The notes under the pieces: generated by a model
What the model saw: only the letters and a program-made list of their open reading frames with translations
What the model was told of the DNA's origin: nothing
Databases searched by the model: none
Translations under genes and position numbers: made by a program
In this document: one piece after another, positions 53,821 to 64,000 of the stretch
Layout: the number at the start of each line of letters is the position of its first letter
How positions within the stretch are numbered: the stretch's first letter is position 1
DNA from: Sipunculus nudus
Lineage: Eukaryota > Annelida > Sipuncula > Golfingiida > Sipunculidae
Assembly: GCA_026874595.1 (NCBI GenBank)
Contig: CM049306.1
Coordinates: forward strand, 49,922,019 to 49,986,018
Length of the DNA: 64,000 nt
Reading direction: 5' to 3'

Positions 53821-56643
53821 GCTTGACAAGAGGACACTTGACCAACATTATATCAAGTATACTATTATGGTGATTGCGTAACTGTGACGTAAATGTAACA
53901 GGGTGGTCTTGTCTCTGGTGATGACAAGTGAATGGGGAAAACACTGCGTTAACATGGAACTCAAATAACAACAGCAAGCTTAACGTTTTGTTTCTTCTGG
54001 CTAGCATAACTGGATAATACCCCCTCCCCCTGACTATTACTATGCCAGCAACCTTAAGTCATATCTACTCCATGAATGTCGCGCATGCCCATTAGGAGGC
54101 ACTCTTTTTAAACTTTTATACCAGCGCATTAGTCCTATCTGGTCTAAATGAACCCCATCCTCTTCAAACAATCGTGGTATCCACTTACAGACGAGTGTCC
54201 ATAGACGAGTTAATGTTTTCCATCACTCATCGTGGCTTCTGAGTTACATCCAAACAGTTATTGCAAACCAGCATTCTCTTTGTGTAGTCCTGAGAATATT
54301 TACGGCCGAACTATGGTGGGAATCTCGGTGTCAGGACACCCTATCGCCAGAGGTCGCTTCTAATCAAAACCATCCGTTTCCAGTTCAGAATTGTGGGGAT
54401 GGCCGGGACTACGTATCTCATAGTCACGAGTAACGAGATAAGACATATAGCATGGCGTATAGAACAAAATCATAGACAGAACTGGTCACACAGTGTCCGC
54501 GGTAACCATCCAAGCGTATCAATGGTCTGGACGGAGCAGCGCGCATGCATGCATTTTGACGTGAAAGTGAAAAATTATGTGATTGCAGGAATCGTCACGG
54601 ATTGTCAGGAATTACGTGTAATTAGATTTCGTAATATCTGAAATAGCTATTGATAAAGCGTCTGACTGGGACTCGGGAACCGTCCAGGTGGGATGAAAAA
54701 AAACTCGTTCATTTGGAATGATATACCTGCTACGACTGGTCAATACTTTATTTACATCTACAGAGACTGCCAAATCAAGTCACAAACCCACCAATTCTAG
54801 AACCATGCGGATGGGGGGGGGGGGGGGGGGGGGTTTGAACGCCATTTTACGGACTGGAACCCCCCCCCCCCTTTTCCTGGGTCCTGACCCCCCATTTTTC
54901 TCAATCTTGGATCCGCCCCTGCCGTGGATTGAGTTTATCGAGACTCGAATGAATCTATGCTTATCAGCTTATCTCCATCTCACAAGAGCCGCAATTGTAA
55001 CGGCTCGCCGGCATGACACAGTCGCCCATCTTCAGACGTGGTCGAAATACCACCAACGCCAGGTTGTTTATATAAAACATTCGTATTAACACGCTGCGCC
55101 AGAGCTCCGTGATATTCCTGTATTTTTTTTTTTTTTGCTCGAGTCGCCATATTTTAATGAGGTGAGGGGAGGGTGTAACGGATGCAGAATATATGTAAAT
55201 GTGATGCCAAGCTGTTCGTGATATTTTTCCCCATTTCAGGTGGAACCTTATGTCTTGCACAGTTTTCACCTGGTCGTTAGATATATTGTCATGCGGTTTC
55301 AAGCCATTGTCTCTTATTGCCTGGTCTATTTCTCTCGGATTAATTTCCAACATGCTTGGGTCAGGTTTTTCCCGGTGGATATCTTATTTGCTTGTTGGGA
55401 CCAGCTTTGCCACGTGACTGTCTTATAAGATCGGCGTTGGAAGGGAGGAGCTTCAGTTTCCAATGATACGTACGTAGGACTGAAAGTTTCTCGTAAGAGA
55501 ATTTCAGTTCATAAACGAAGTAACTTAACGGTGCGTAATTAGGCACCTTAAATGATTAAGTAATCTGATGATGTTCACACACAGACACACATATATAAAT
55601 AAAGTGAAACATCTACAATGTGGGCACCCCTGGGACTGGGCCAAACTGCCCACTTTATGGAGGTGCCCACTATACGGGGGTCATTGCGAAACATTATTAA
55701 TGAGAATGAAAAAATCGGGACTGTTCAAAAGTGCCCACTATATAGAGGTGTCCCCTTTATGGAGGAAGCCAATCGGAGAGGTTTCCACTGTATAGATAAT
55801 GCATATTTATCATATATCGCAAGTAGAAATTTATTTAATTTAATTTGTCTTATGACTGTAAATCCTATAATGAGTTTTATGGGACCGACATGTGTCTCTA
55901 CAAGGCGTTGACATGATTTTATAAGAATAAAGTTTGATGTATACACCCACGTATTGGCGTTTTAAATGTTTGGAGACGGACGACTTGGTTTTTGACTAGC
56001 GAAGCGTAACATATATTTACATTAGAATATAACAGTTGTACGAAAGTGCTTCGTGCAAATAGGTCGAGAATGTTAACTGAGTATCAAACATATTGGAGCA
56101 TTCATTTTCTAAATATAATAAATGAACACATTTGGAGAAAGACACCTATCCAGAGGTAAATTCGATCAGTGAGTATTTATATTACAATTGAGTGATACCC
56201 TGTTAAGCACAGGTAAATCGGTCAGATACTTGGATTCATGAATCCTCAAAGCTCAAAGAAAATAATACGTAATTATTAACAGAAATTTTGCAGGGTCTTA
56301 CAGCGTATGTGTGCGAGATTGATAGGATAGGCGAAGGGAATCGGAAGAAAAAAAATGTTTTATATTTTTAGGAAACATCCAGTGTATAAGACATTGCTAG
56401 ATGATGACAATGTTTTCATTTTATTATTTGTCGACAAAATCTCTTCAATAGAGTATTTTGAAAAAAATATCATCGTGTTGTAGTGATAATGACTTCTTGT
56501 TTCTTTTGTAATCTAGGGGAAAATCGGGCATCGCAATAGAACAGTTGTACATAGAGGCATCTCTTGCGTAATCAAAGGTATAAATTTTTTTTCCAGGATT
56601 GTACTTGGATAGTGGAGTAAGAAGTTCACTTTCTGTCAGTAAA
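53821..56643. other. No confident gene; repeats and unassigned open frames
   Basis: Contents: a G21 run at 54813-54833 in a block ending GGATCCGCCCCTG (about 54921), and a minus-strand frame at 55200-55400 with a charged, non-repetitive stretch (LEINPREIDQAIRDNGLKPH) that I cannot assign. A further block at 55618-55800 contains three diverged copies of a GTGCCCACTATA(TAG)GGGG-like phrase reminiscent of pogo-type transposon termini. Confidence 0.45.
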
Positions 56644-59600
56644 ATGAGTGAGACCCAGAGAAAAGTGGAGCATGTCTTTCTGAGCAAGAACGGTGGCCTC
56701 AAAGTGTCAAAAATCTGCCTGGGTGCGTTGACGTTTGGAGAATCCCCGGTAAGTCATTATATTGACTGTAATTGTAAACTCAACCTGTAAAGGTTTAGAT
56801 TATAACAACTTAGATTATTTGTGATCATTTCAATTCAGTATGTGATCTCTTATATCAAATAAGGAAGTGTCCTTAATTTGTCTGAACCGAAGGAAAAAAT
56901 TTTGATGCGGGTACTTTGAGACGACTCTCACGTCATGGCCTAGCCGCCGACGGCGACGCAAGAGGTTTCAGGTTTCTGTTCCAAATTGCGTCAGTCACTA
57001 AAAAAAGAGCAATTGAGGAGTCCATTCTTATGGGCTAGTCATGGCCTTGTTACATCAACTGCAGAATGTTAGACAGTTTACAGTTACGTCATAACTGAAT
57101 CAGCCACTCATCTTATTTGCATATAGAAATAAATGTCCATTTCTAGACTGTATTTTTAACTGTTAATTGCTTTGTTCAGTAAACTAAAGCATAACGTATA
57201 GGACGTGCTTAATTCTAAAATATTCACAAACAAAACTTCCTCCGTTTAGTCTAAATGTTAATAGATCTACCTAGGCAAGTCTCATGGGTAATATAATAAT
57301 CTAAAAAACAGTTCGATTTTTACATTTGAAATTTGAATAAACTCGCCGATATTTTACCGTTTTGTTGCAGATACTTCCGGGACAGAACAACGAGGAAGAA
57401 TCGCATGCGATACTTGACGGATTCGTGGAGCTTGGTGGTAACTTTATTGACACGGCCAACGTCTACTGCTCGGGCAGATCTGAAGAATGCATAGGAACCT
57501 GGATGAGGAAACGGTAAGTTTATTATGCAGGAAAACATATATATCAGGATACGGTGATGTACGCTCTTTACACAGCGCTTTACCTATAGGGCTACTACCT
57601 ATATCGTAAGGCGCTGTTTGTTATGACCTCGTATCCTTGCAATACCAGAGGGGAGCACTGTATTTTTGTCCAATCAGATGAGACCTTGTGCTGGAAGACA
57701 AAGCCAAGTGAGGAGCCACGGAGCCAATCATATTCATTTCTTTTTGAGTGACAGCTCATCCTCAAGCGTAACCGTCTGAACAGGCCACAGGCTAAGAGAG
57801 AATTGCCCCTGACGTGGTTTGCTTAGGGCCTTTGGCACATAGGATGCTCGTCCGGTGAGCTGTAATTCAAACGAAACGTAACAACAAAGGCTGCGTGCAC
57901 ACCTCGCTGGCTGGTTTCAGTTCTGCAGACAACAGATACATGGCTACGCTAACACAGTCATAGTGTCATAATGTCATAGTCGATGATGCGAAAATGCAGA
58001 GGGAGCAATTTAAATTCGACCGGAAACTCGTCAAGCGGCGCTTGAAGCGCAGCAATGGGCGGAGCCAGGATGCCTGTCGAGTGTTTGTTTATTGGCATCT
58101 GATTGGCTGCTTGTCACATCATACGCACGTTTATTTTAGTAGACAACGAACCGCCATCTGGTGTCTAAATATATCATAAACGGCAACGCTGGCAGCGTGA
58201 AAATCAGTTGCTTCTTTAGAAGCGCAAGATTTCCGCTGCCTCGGGAGCGCGACGGTGATGGTGGAGTGATAGTTGCTTTAATAATAAACATAGCCTGCAG
58301 TCAAGGTTTTGCTCATTGAATAAACATCACTGACGCTGTCTTTTACTTTCTATTTATATGAAATATTGAAAATAAATATTACAAGGGACCTGTATTACAC
58401 GCAAAGTAGGAATTTGTTTCTGAAAAAATAATATTCACGACAAATATGCCTGATGCAAGGAGGTGGGAATCGCTTGTAAAATCATGTTTGATTGTTGAAA
58501 AAAAAAAATTAAACGACTGATGATAAATTATTGATCGAATATTAATTGTATAGTCAATATTACCATGAAAGCTGATGTATAGAAGTATACATAAAATATT
58601 GACTGCGTACATTTAGTCCAAATGTACATTGAACATCACTCTTACAGGTCAAGGTTCTTTCGGGATGCTGACACATATTCCCTGAACAAGAGTCAGTTTT
58701 AACGCTGTTCAATGCTTTGTGTCCATTCTTCCTGATATATTTGACAGGAATAAAATATTGTTTTTCATAATGATACGACTTCTTTGCATTAGCATACATG
58801 ATGGTCTGTAATCGATAAATCAAAATTCAACCCATTTATTCGATTATGAAATAGAACGATTATGAACGATATATTTGATTAACTGGTACACCACTACCGG
58901 ATACCGTTGTGACACAGCTCCAAGCTTTCTGTTACTCAGTCAGAACAGAAGTAAGGTGGTGATCGCTACCAAATGTCGCCTCCCGTCGGACCCCGGAAAC
59001 CCGAATGTGGAGGGACTGAGCAGAAAACACATTCTGGATGCGGTGGAAGAGAGCTTGGAGCGGCTGCAGACTGATTACATCGACCTGTATCAGGTAGTGA
59101 ATTATTAAAAGCATAAACTTAAGTCCATTTTAGATGATTAGGACGAGGTATGAAAGCTCATTTCAAAAGAAGTAAAAGATTCAATATGAATGATAAGGAA
59201 ATGAATTGTTTACCTTTTACTAGGTATCCCTTTGATCGAAGCAAATTTTCAAATGTTAAAATATATATTAATATATATGTTCAAAAATGAAAAAAATTTA
59301 AAAATGAAAAAAATATAAATATTTCTGAGTAGTTGATCTAATAAACTATGGAAAGCATATCTGTATTATCTACAATAAGAGAAAAATAATGTGGCCAGTG
59401 AAGGTCTTTTATCTTGTCGAGAAGGAAAGCCCTTACAGCACCCTATATTTATAAATAACAAACACAGCTTTGTACACTTTACTTTTTTTTCTGATGCAAG
59501 GTACACTACTGGGACGATGGGACACCTCTAAAGGAGGTGGTTTCCACCAAGGATGATCTGGTCCGTGCCAGGAAGGTTCGCTAGTAGGGGCATCTAATTT

Positions 59601-61036
59601 AGATGCTTATAACCACTACCTTGGCTACAACCCTTGGGTCACGCTCCAGGCATGTTTTATATACGCAAAAAATGCTACATAAATGTCCGCAGATAAACTG
59701 TATAATTCTTACTGGTTTTTGTAGTCTAGTAGAGGAGCACAGGACGTAAAGCCCTTTGTAGGCGTGATGGGAAGCCTGTCCCACGGTCGTGTTTCACTCA
59801 TAAACGAGTTAGGCCAGCATTAAAATCGAGGTTGTTACCTGCATAAAACTTATAAAAAATCTTTAAATTGACCTAACACGTCAGCCGTTGTAATAACCGT
59901 TGTAACAACATAATTGTGCTAATGAGGCCAAAAACACTCCTACACAGAATGCTGCACAGACGGTCACACAGACGTCACAAAGGTCGGCCGTATATGACGT
60001 CACATTGACTGTCGAGATTAGCTTTAATTGTTATATCTCTGTTCTCAAGTGATGAATATATGAACAAAAAATTGTAAAGCGTTTTGCCGTATTTTTTTAA
60101 TTATTTTCCTCGTACGAATTCAGTGTAATATAAGTTATAATTATTCACTCGGCAGTCGGCGAATAGTAAAATATTCCGGAAAACAGGGGAACTAGTACAG
60201 ATTACATGTGCACTTTTTCGGAGAGTCGCCCAAATTATGCGCTTGTCAATAGAAATATATTCAAGTTATTTATACATTATACAAGAAACAAATTATATTT
60301 ACTCGGACTATAGGGTCTGCACAAAAGAAATAAACAATAAAAAATAAGCGTGCTTGCGTTTTCAGCAAGAATACAATCTGTTGGAAAGAGGAGGAGAAGC
60401 TGAACCTTTTGAGGTTTGCAGGAGGGAGGGACTTGGGATCTTGCCTTGGTCACCATTGAAATGGTACGTTTATACAGTGAACTGATATCCAAGGCTATCA
60501 TTCTGCAACTTTTCAACAGGATTTCTTACCTGAAAAAAGGTCCAACATTTCCTAAATTTTTAATGGCCCAATATTTTCAAACATTGGTTCTTACTTTAAT
60601 AATGCCGTATTCCTGGCATTAATCTAACTTTTAATCTAACTACATTAATGTACACTGCATTGATTTCTTGTTATATTAAAAAGCAGTATAGGTTCAAATT
60701 GCTATTTATTTTCGTAAATTCTCTGAAAGTAAATACTCTGAGACTGAAATCCTAAGCTTTAATATAATTAATTTCAATATCTGAAACTTGTTTTTGTTAA
60801 TTCTGATGTTGTATTTAATTGTAGCGGCCTCCTTACGGGGAAATATAAGAAAGACCAGAAACCGACAAATGGCTCTAGGATCGACTCATTTAAAACAAAC
60901 ATGGCGGGTGTCTCCAGGAACGACGCAATGAAAGGAGGTGCATTTCCTGTATGGCAAATGTTCACTCTGGACATCTATAATCACGACCGCCTGTGGAGGA
61001 TATTGGACACTTTGGAAATAATCAGGCAAGAAGCTG
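56644..61036 (+). pseudogene. Aldo-keto reductase (YajO/YhdN-like), exons 1-6, broken in exon 4 (AKR copy 4)
   Basis: Exons: 56644-56748, 57371-57513, 58940-59093, 59501-59649, 60366-60463, 60825-61036; phases agree with AKR copy 2. Key parts: MSETQRKVEH start, GGLKVSKICLGALTFG, tetrad residues in NFIDTANVY (D and Y), IATKCR (K) and VHYWDDG (H), then [24 protein letters not shown] and GLLTGKYKKD. Exon 4 has lost one base in KVRY, giving an immediate TAG at 59582, and lacks a further 27 bases (the TGWQLQKIV region). Its donor is GC (CAG/GCATGT) where the paralogues have GT. Exons 7 and 8 were not found before the window ends. Exons 1-3 and 5-6 are otherwise intact, so inactivation is recent or the assembly is faulty. 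The 1.4-kb intron 2 contains a GC-rich block (57580-58260) without recognisable content. Confidence 0.78.
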
Positions 61037-61046
61037 GTGAGTCAGT

Positions 61047-61260
61047 TTTAGCTCAGCTGACTGTAAGTCATCTGAGCTATAGTTGTGGTCCATTGTTCGT
61101 CGTCCGTCCGTCCGTCCGTCTGTCCGTCCGTTAGACTGGCACGTTTTGAAACCGTTGGACCTACGAATCCAAAATTCGGCATACTGTTAGATGTCCCCAA
61201 AATGTCCTACCATACCGAAAATTGGGTCAATATGACTTCGTTCCTTCGAGATATTTAGGA
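61047..61260. repeat. Dispersed repeat with (CCGT)n core
   Basis: Starts ten bases after the exon 6 donor of AKR copy 4. It has the phrase AGCTCAGCTGACTG and CATCTGAGCTATAG, a CCGT tetranucleotide tract at 61098-61131, then a low-complexity-free stretch (GACCTACGAATCCAAAATTC). The composition suggests a dispersed repeat; copy number cannot be judged from one window. Confidence 0.45.
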
Positions 61261-61918
61261 TAAAATCTCAAATTTCTATTAAAAACCTATTATCACACTT
61301 CAGGACTGCCTAATATCAAAACCACTTATCAAATCTTCTTAATATTAACCAGAACTAATCTTCTATATAATTCCGATATACATGCCAAAAAATAAGTCAG
61401 TTAAGTATAATTTCTTTAAGTTATGGGCCCGAACATAATGGACCTTTTAAAAAATCAGGAAAAATATTTACTCACTTAACATGACAAATTTTGAAACTAG
61501 AGACTATTTTCCCAAGTATATAACTTTGTTTAATTAAGATTTAATTGTTTACCCAAAATTAGATCAGAATTTTGTAAATGTTTTCAGTTATTAGCATAAA
61601 AATAAAATCAGTATACCTTAAATTTTGCCCAACTTTGACCATGGCACGTGTTTTTCCTGAAAGTAGTATTGATTTAATTTTCACATCATGTAAACACAAG
61701 TATTTAATTTTTGCAATCTGAAATTTGAAAATAAATGCTTGAAAATTCGGCAAGTTATTGATTTTTTTCTTTAGGCTGTATTGTAGGCTTTTGCTTTGTC
61801 CAGATTTGTGGTAAAAAATAAATAAACATTTGTATGCATTATGTGGTGTTGTCTGACAAGATTGAGATTTATGATTTATGTTGCAATTTAGAATTATGAA
61901 TTAACTTTTATATTCAGA

Positions 61919-61943
61919 TATATATATATATATATATATATAT
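61919..61943. repeat. (TA)n microsatellite
   Basis: Short TA tract. Confidence 0.9.
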
Positions 61944-62524
61944 GTTATATTGGAAATGTATAGAAATATAAACTTATAATAAAAAAAAAATGATGTGATA
62001 AAAAAATGAGGATCTAATACAAACGTTTGTTCATTATTTCCAGCCTCAGCTGAATTGGAGATCAGGCTTTGTTTGCCCTGTATATGCAAAAATGTTGTTT
62101 ACCCCATTATCTCCCCTCCCCCTCTGCTGCCATTTATTCCGTTGCATTGGAACATTAGTTTTTATTGCAAATGTGAATGATTTATTTAATTAAAAAAAAA
62201 TAGGATTAGAAAAATTAAAGATCTTATTGAAACATATTTTTGCCTTAGGAGAATGGGACATGAACTGATCAGCTCTGTCCATCATCTCTCCGTTATCATT
62301 AAATCTATATAATTAATACGGAGTTGGGTTTTTTCTAGACCACAGTTTACCTGCTTCCGTTCTGATTTTACCCTCCTGAATCGGCAGACGTATCGGTGGC
62401 GTGCTCTTCTAGGACAAGTTTGTTTTATTTTGTGGGATTATGCCCTATTAAGCTGAATAATTAATAATTTTAATATTTCCCCAATAGGTGCCCCTATTTC
62501 TTCTGTACGGCAAGGTCCTCCACG

Positions 62525-63310
62525 CGTGAGACGCTTTTTCAGGAGGCGCCTCGGGGATTTTCACTGGCCTGTCTAGACTGTGGCCAGAGCGCATGTCCTG
62601 CCCAAAAGGCATTTCCGTGCAAAACGCGGGCACGCGGGTCCACTATATGCCCCATTGTTCCCCCATATCCATTGTAACGCCTATAAAGGAATTTTCTCTC
62701 TCAAAAGGAAGTAAAGGTATTTAATCCAAAGACCACATGAATCCTCTTTTAATGCGAGGGCTTTTAAGTTTGGTCAACACTGGGCACTGAGTCAGTGATG
62801 TGACCACCGTTTGACATTTTTTTATTGGTTATAGGTATGTTGATTTGTTTACATTCAAAAATATCTTTCCAAGATAACCATGGTTTAAAAAGTTCGGCCA
62901 AGTCATGTGTTTTATGTTTTTTTTTTTCAAAAAGAAGAACCCCCAACTCAATTATCATGCGGTTCGGTGGGGGGGGGGGGGAGGGGGGTTCACATATATT
63001 TTTTTCAGATCCGTTGTCTGTTGGGACGTTGAAACATGAAATAAATTTCACCAGTACGTCTTTAAATTGATAACGAACTAGAATCTGTAGTCAGGGCGCA
63101 CAGACCTCCATCAGAATCTCCTTTAATATCAGCCATGTGTTCACATGTATGCGTTTAATGTGTGAACACTGTCATGCTTCAGTAACACGAGTTCACCTTG
63201 CGAGTGGCAGAACAAATAAATACGAATGGGTGGCTTCAACACGGGGACAAAGTGTCTAATGGTTTATAAGAAAATATATATTGTGGTGATTCTTATTATT
63301 TCCCAACAAA
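62525..63310. repeat. Diverged direct duplication, unit 1
   Basis: Matches 63375-63965 in the same orientation through several blocks: AGGAGGCG, CAAAAGGAAGTAA, GATAACCATGGTTT, a poly-G run (62969-62990), CATG-TTCAG-AACACG and CACGGGGACAAAG. No coding frame was recognised. Confidence 0.7.
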
Positions 63311-63374
63311 ATGAAATGGACTTTTGATGTCTTTACCCTAACCCTCTACAAATGTTCAGAAAAACATTTTTCAC

Positions 63375-63965
63375 CTGTCACGCTTATTTAGGAGGCGACC
63401 TTTTATCCCCACTGAACCCCATTTCTGTTATATCGCCTGTTAAGGAATTTTATTTTGTCAAAAGGAAGTAATGATTTTTAATTCAAGCACGGAACGCATG
63501 TCAACATGAATCTTTTAATAAGGAGCATTTTTCCGTAGAATGGACACAAAGAGCTGAGACCTTTTACACGATCACCGATCATTCAGAAGTACCTTTCCAC
63601 GATAACCATGGTTTTAAAAATTCGGCCGATTAATTGGTGGTTTGAAAAAAAAAATTGTTCAATAGGAAGCTCGGGGGGGGGGGGGGGGTTGCACACACAT
63701 CTAAGGGTCCTCAATCTCTTGGGGACTTTGGATCCCCCGCCGAATTCTACTAATCAGTGGTTCGTTCATACGTGCACGTTTCATGTAAAACATTGTCATG
63801 GTTCAGAAACACGGGTTCACCAGGCGAGTGGCATAACAACTGAATACGAATGGGCGGCTTCTCCTCGGGGACAAAGGAATAGCCACTTATATTTATTCCT
63901 TTGTGGAATTTTGATTAGGGCACTTAAGAAAAAAATATATTATGGTGATTCCGATTACCTCAAAA
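63375..63965. repeat. Diverged direct duplication, unit 2
   Basis: The second copy of 62525-63310, about 0.85 kb downstream, with its own poly-G run (63674-63688). Confidence 0.7.
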
Positions 63966-64000
63966 ATTGCATGGATTAGGGATGCAGTTTAACATTACCT

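Noticed and set aside
54964-55353. 129-codon minus-strand frame as a gene
   Set aside because: Part is poly-K/microsatellite-derived and the remainder matches no family I know; no splice or promoter context supports it.

Overview
This is animal nuclear DNA: AT-rich, intron-containing genes, long (TA)n, (GA)n and poly-G tracts, tRNA-derived SINE sequence and many non-autonomous transposons. A retrotransposon of the tyrosine-recombinase class, small heat-shock proteins with two alpha-crystallin domains, and bacterial-like (YajO/YhdN-type) aldo-keto reductases together suggest a lophotrochozoan, most likely a bivalve or other mollusc. The phylum is an inference; nothing in the window names the species.

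Layout. 0.3-2.8 kb (-): four decayed exons of an aldo-keto reductase (AKR). 2.97-4.1 kb: a deleted Tigger/pogo-type transposon keeping only the tail of its transposase. 9.35-13.9 kb (-): a tyrosine-recombinase retrotransposon with gag, reverse transcriptase/RNase H and recombinase frames and split direct repeats. 14.7-21.1 kb (-): an eight-exon AKR gene broken in exon 7. 25.3-26.9 kb: a Harbinger-like MITE. 27.4-31.7 kb: about 4 kb bounded by two inverted 200-bp arms, holding two AKR exon relics, an unidentified exon-like segment and a small hAT-like element. 32.0-32.9 kb: a degenerate tandem repeat. 33-38 kb: essentially gene-free. 38.2-51.5 kb: a heat-shock cluster, with two intact intronless dual-domain small heat-shock protein genes (both -) on a ~3-kb segmental duplication. 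A frameshifted third copy (+) lies between them, with a 1.24-kb hAT element and another transposon end just upstream. 51.5-56.6 kb: repeats, no confident gene. 56.6-61.04 kb (+): six exons of a fourth AKR copy, broken in exon 4. 61-64 kb: repeats, including a diverged direct duplication.

Function. The two intact heat-shock genes each have a TATA box and two heat-shock elements just upstream, so they look like HSF1-driven stress-inducible chaperones. All recognisable AKR copies carry damage, so here that family looks like a pseudogene array; intact members may lie outside the window. The retrotransposon has uninterrupted RT/RNase H and recombinase frames and nearly identical terminal repeats, so it is probably young. 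Exon borders were set by hand from splice signals and paralogue comparison; no database search or computed alignment was possible.
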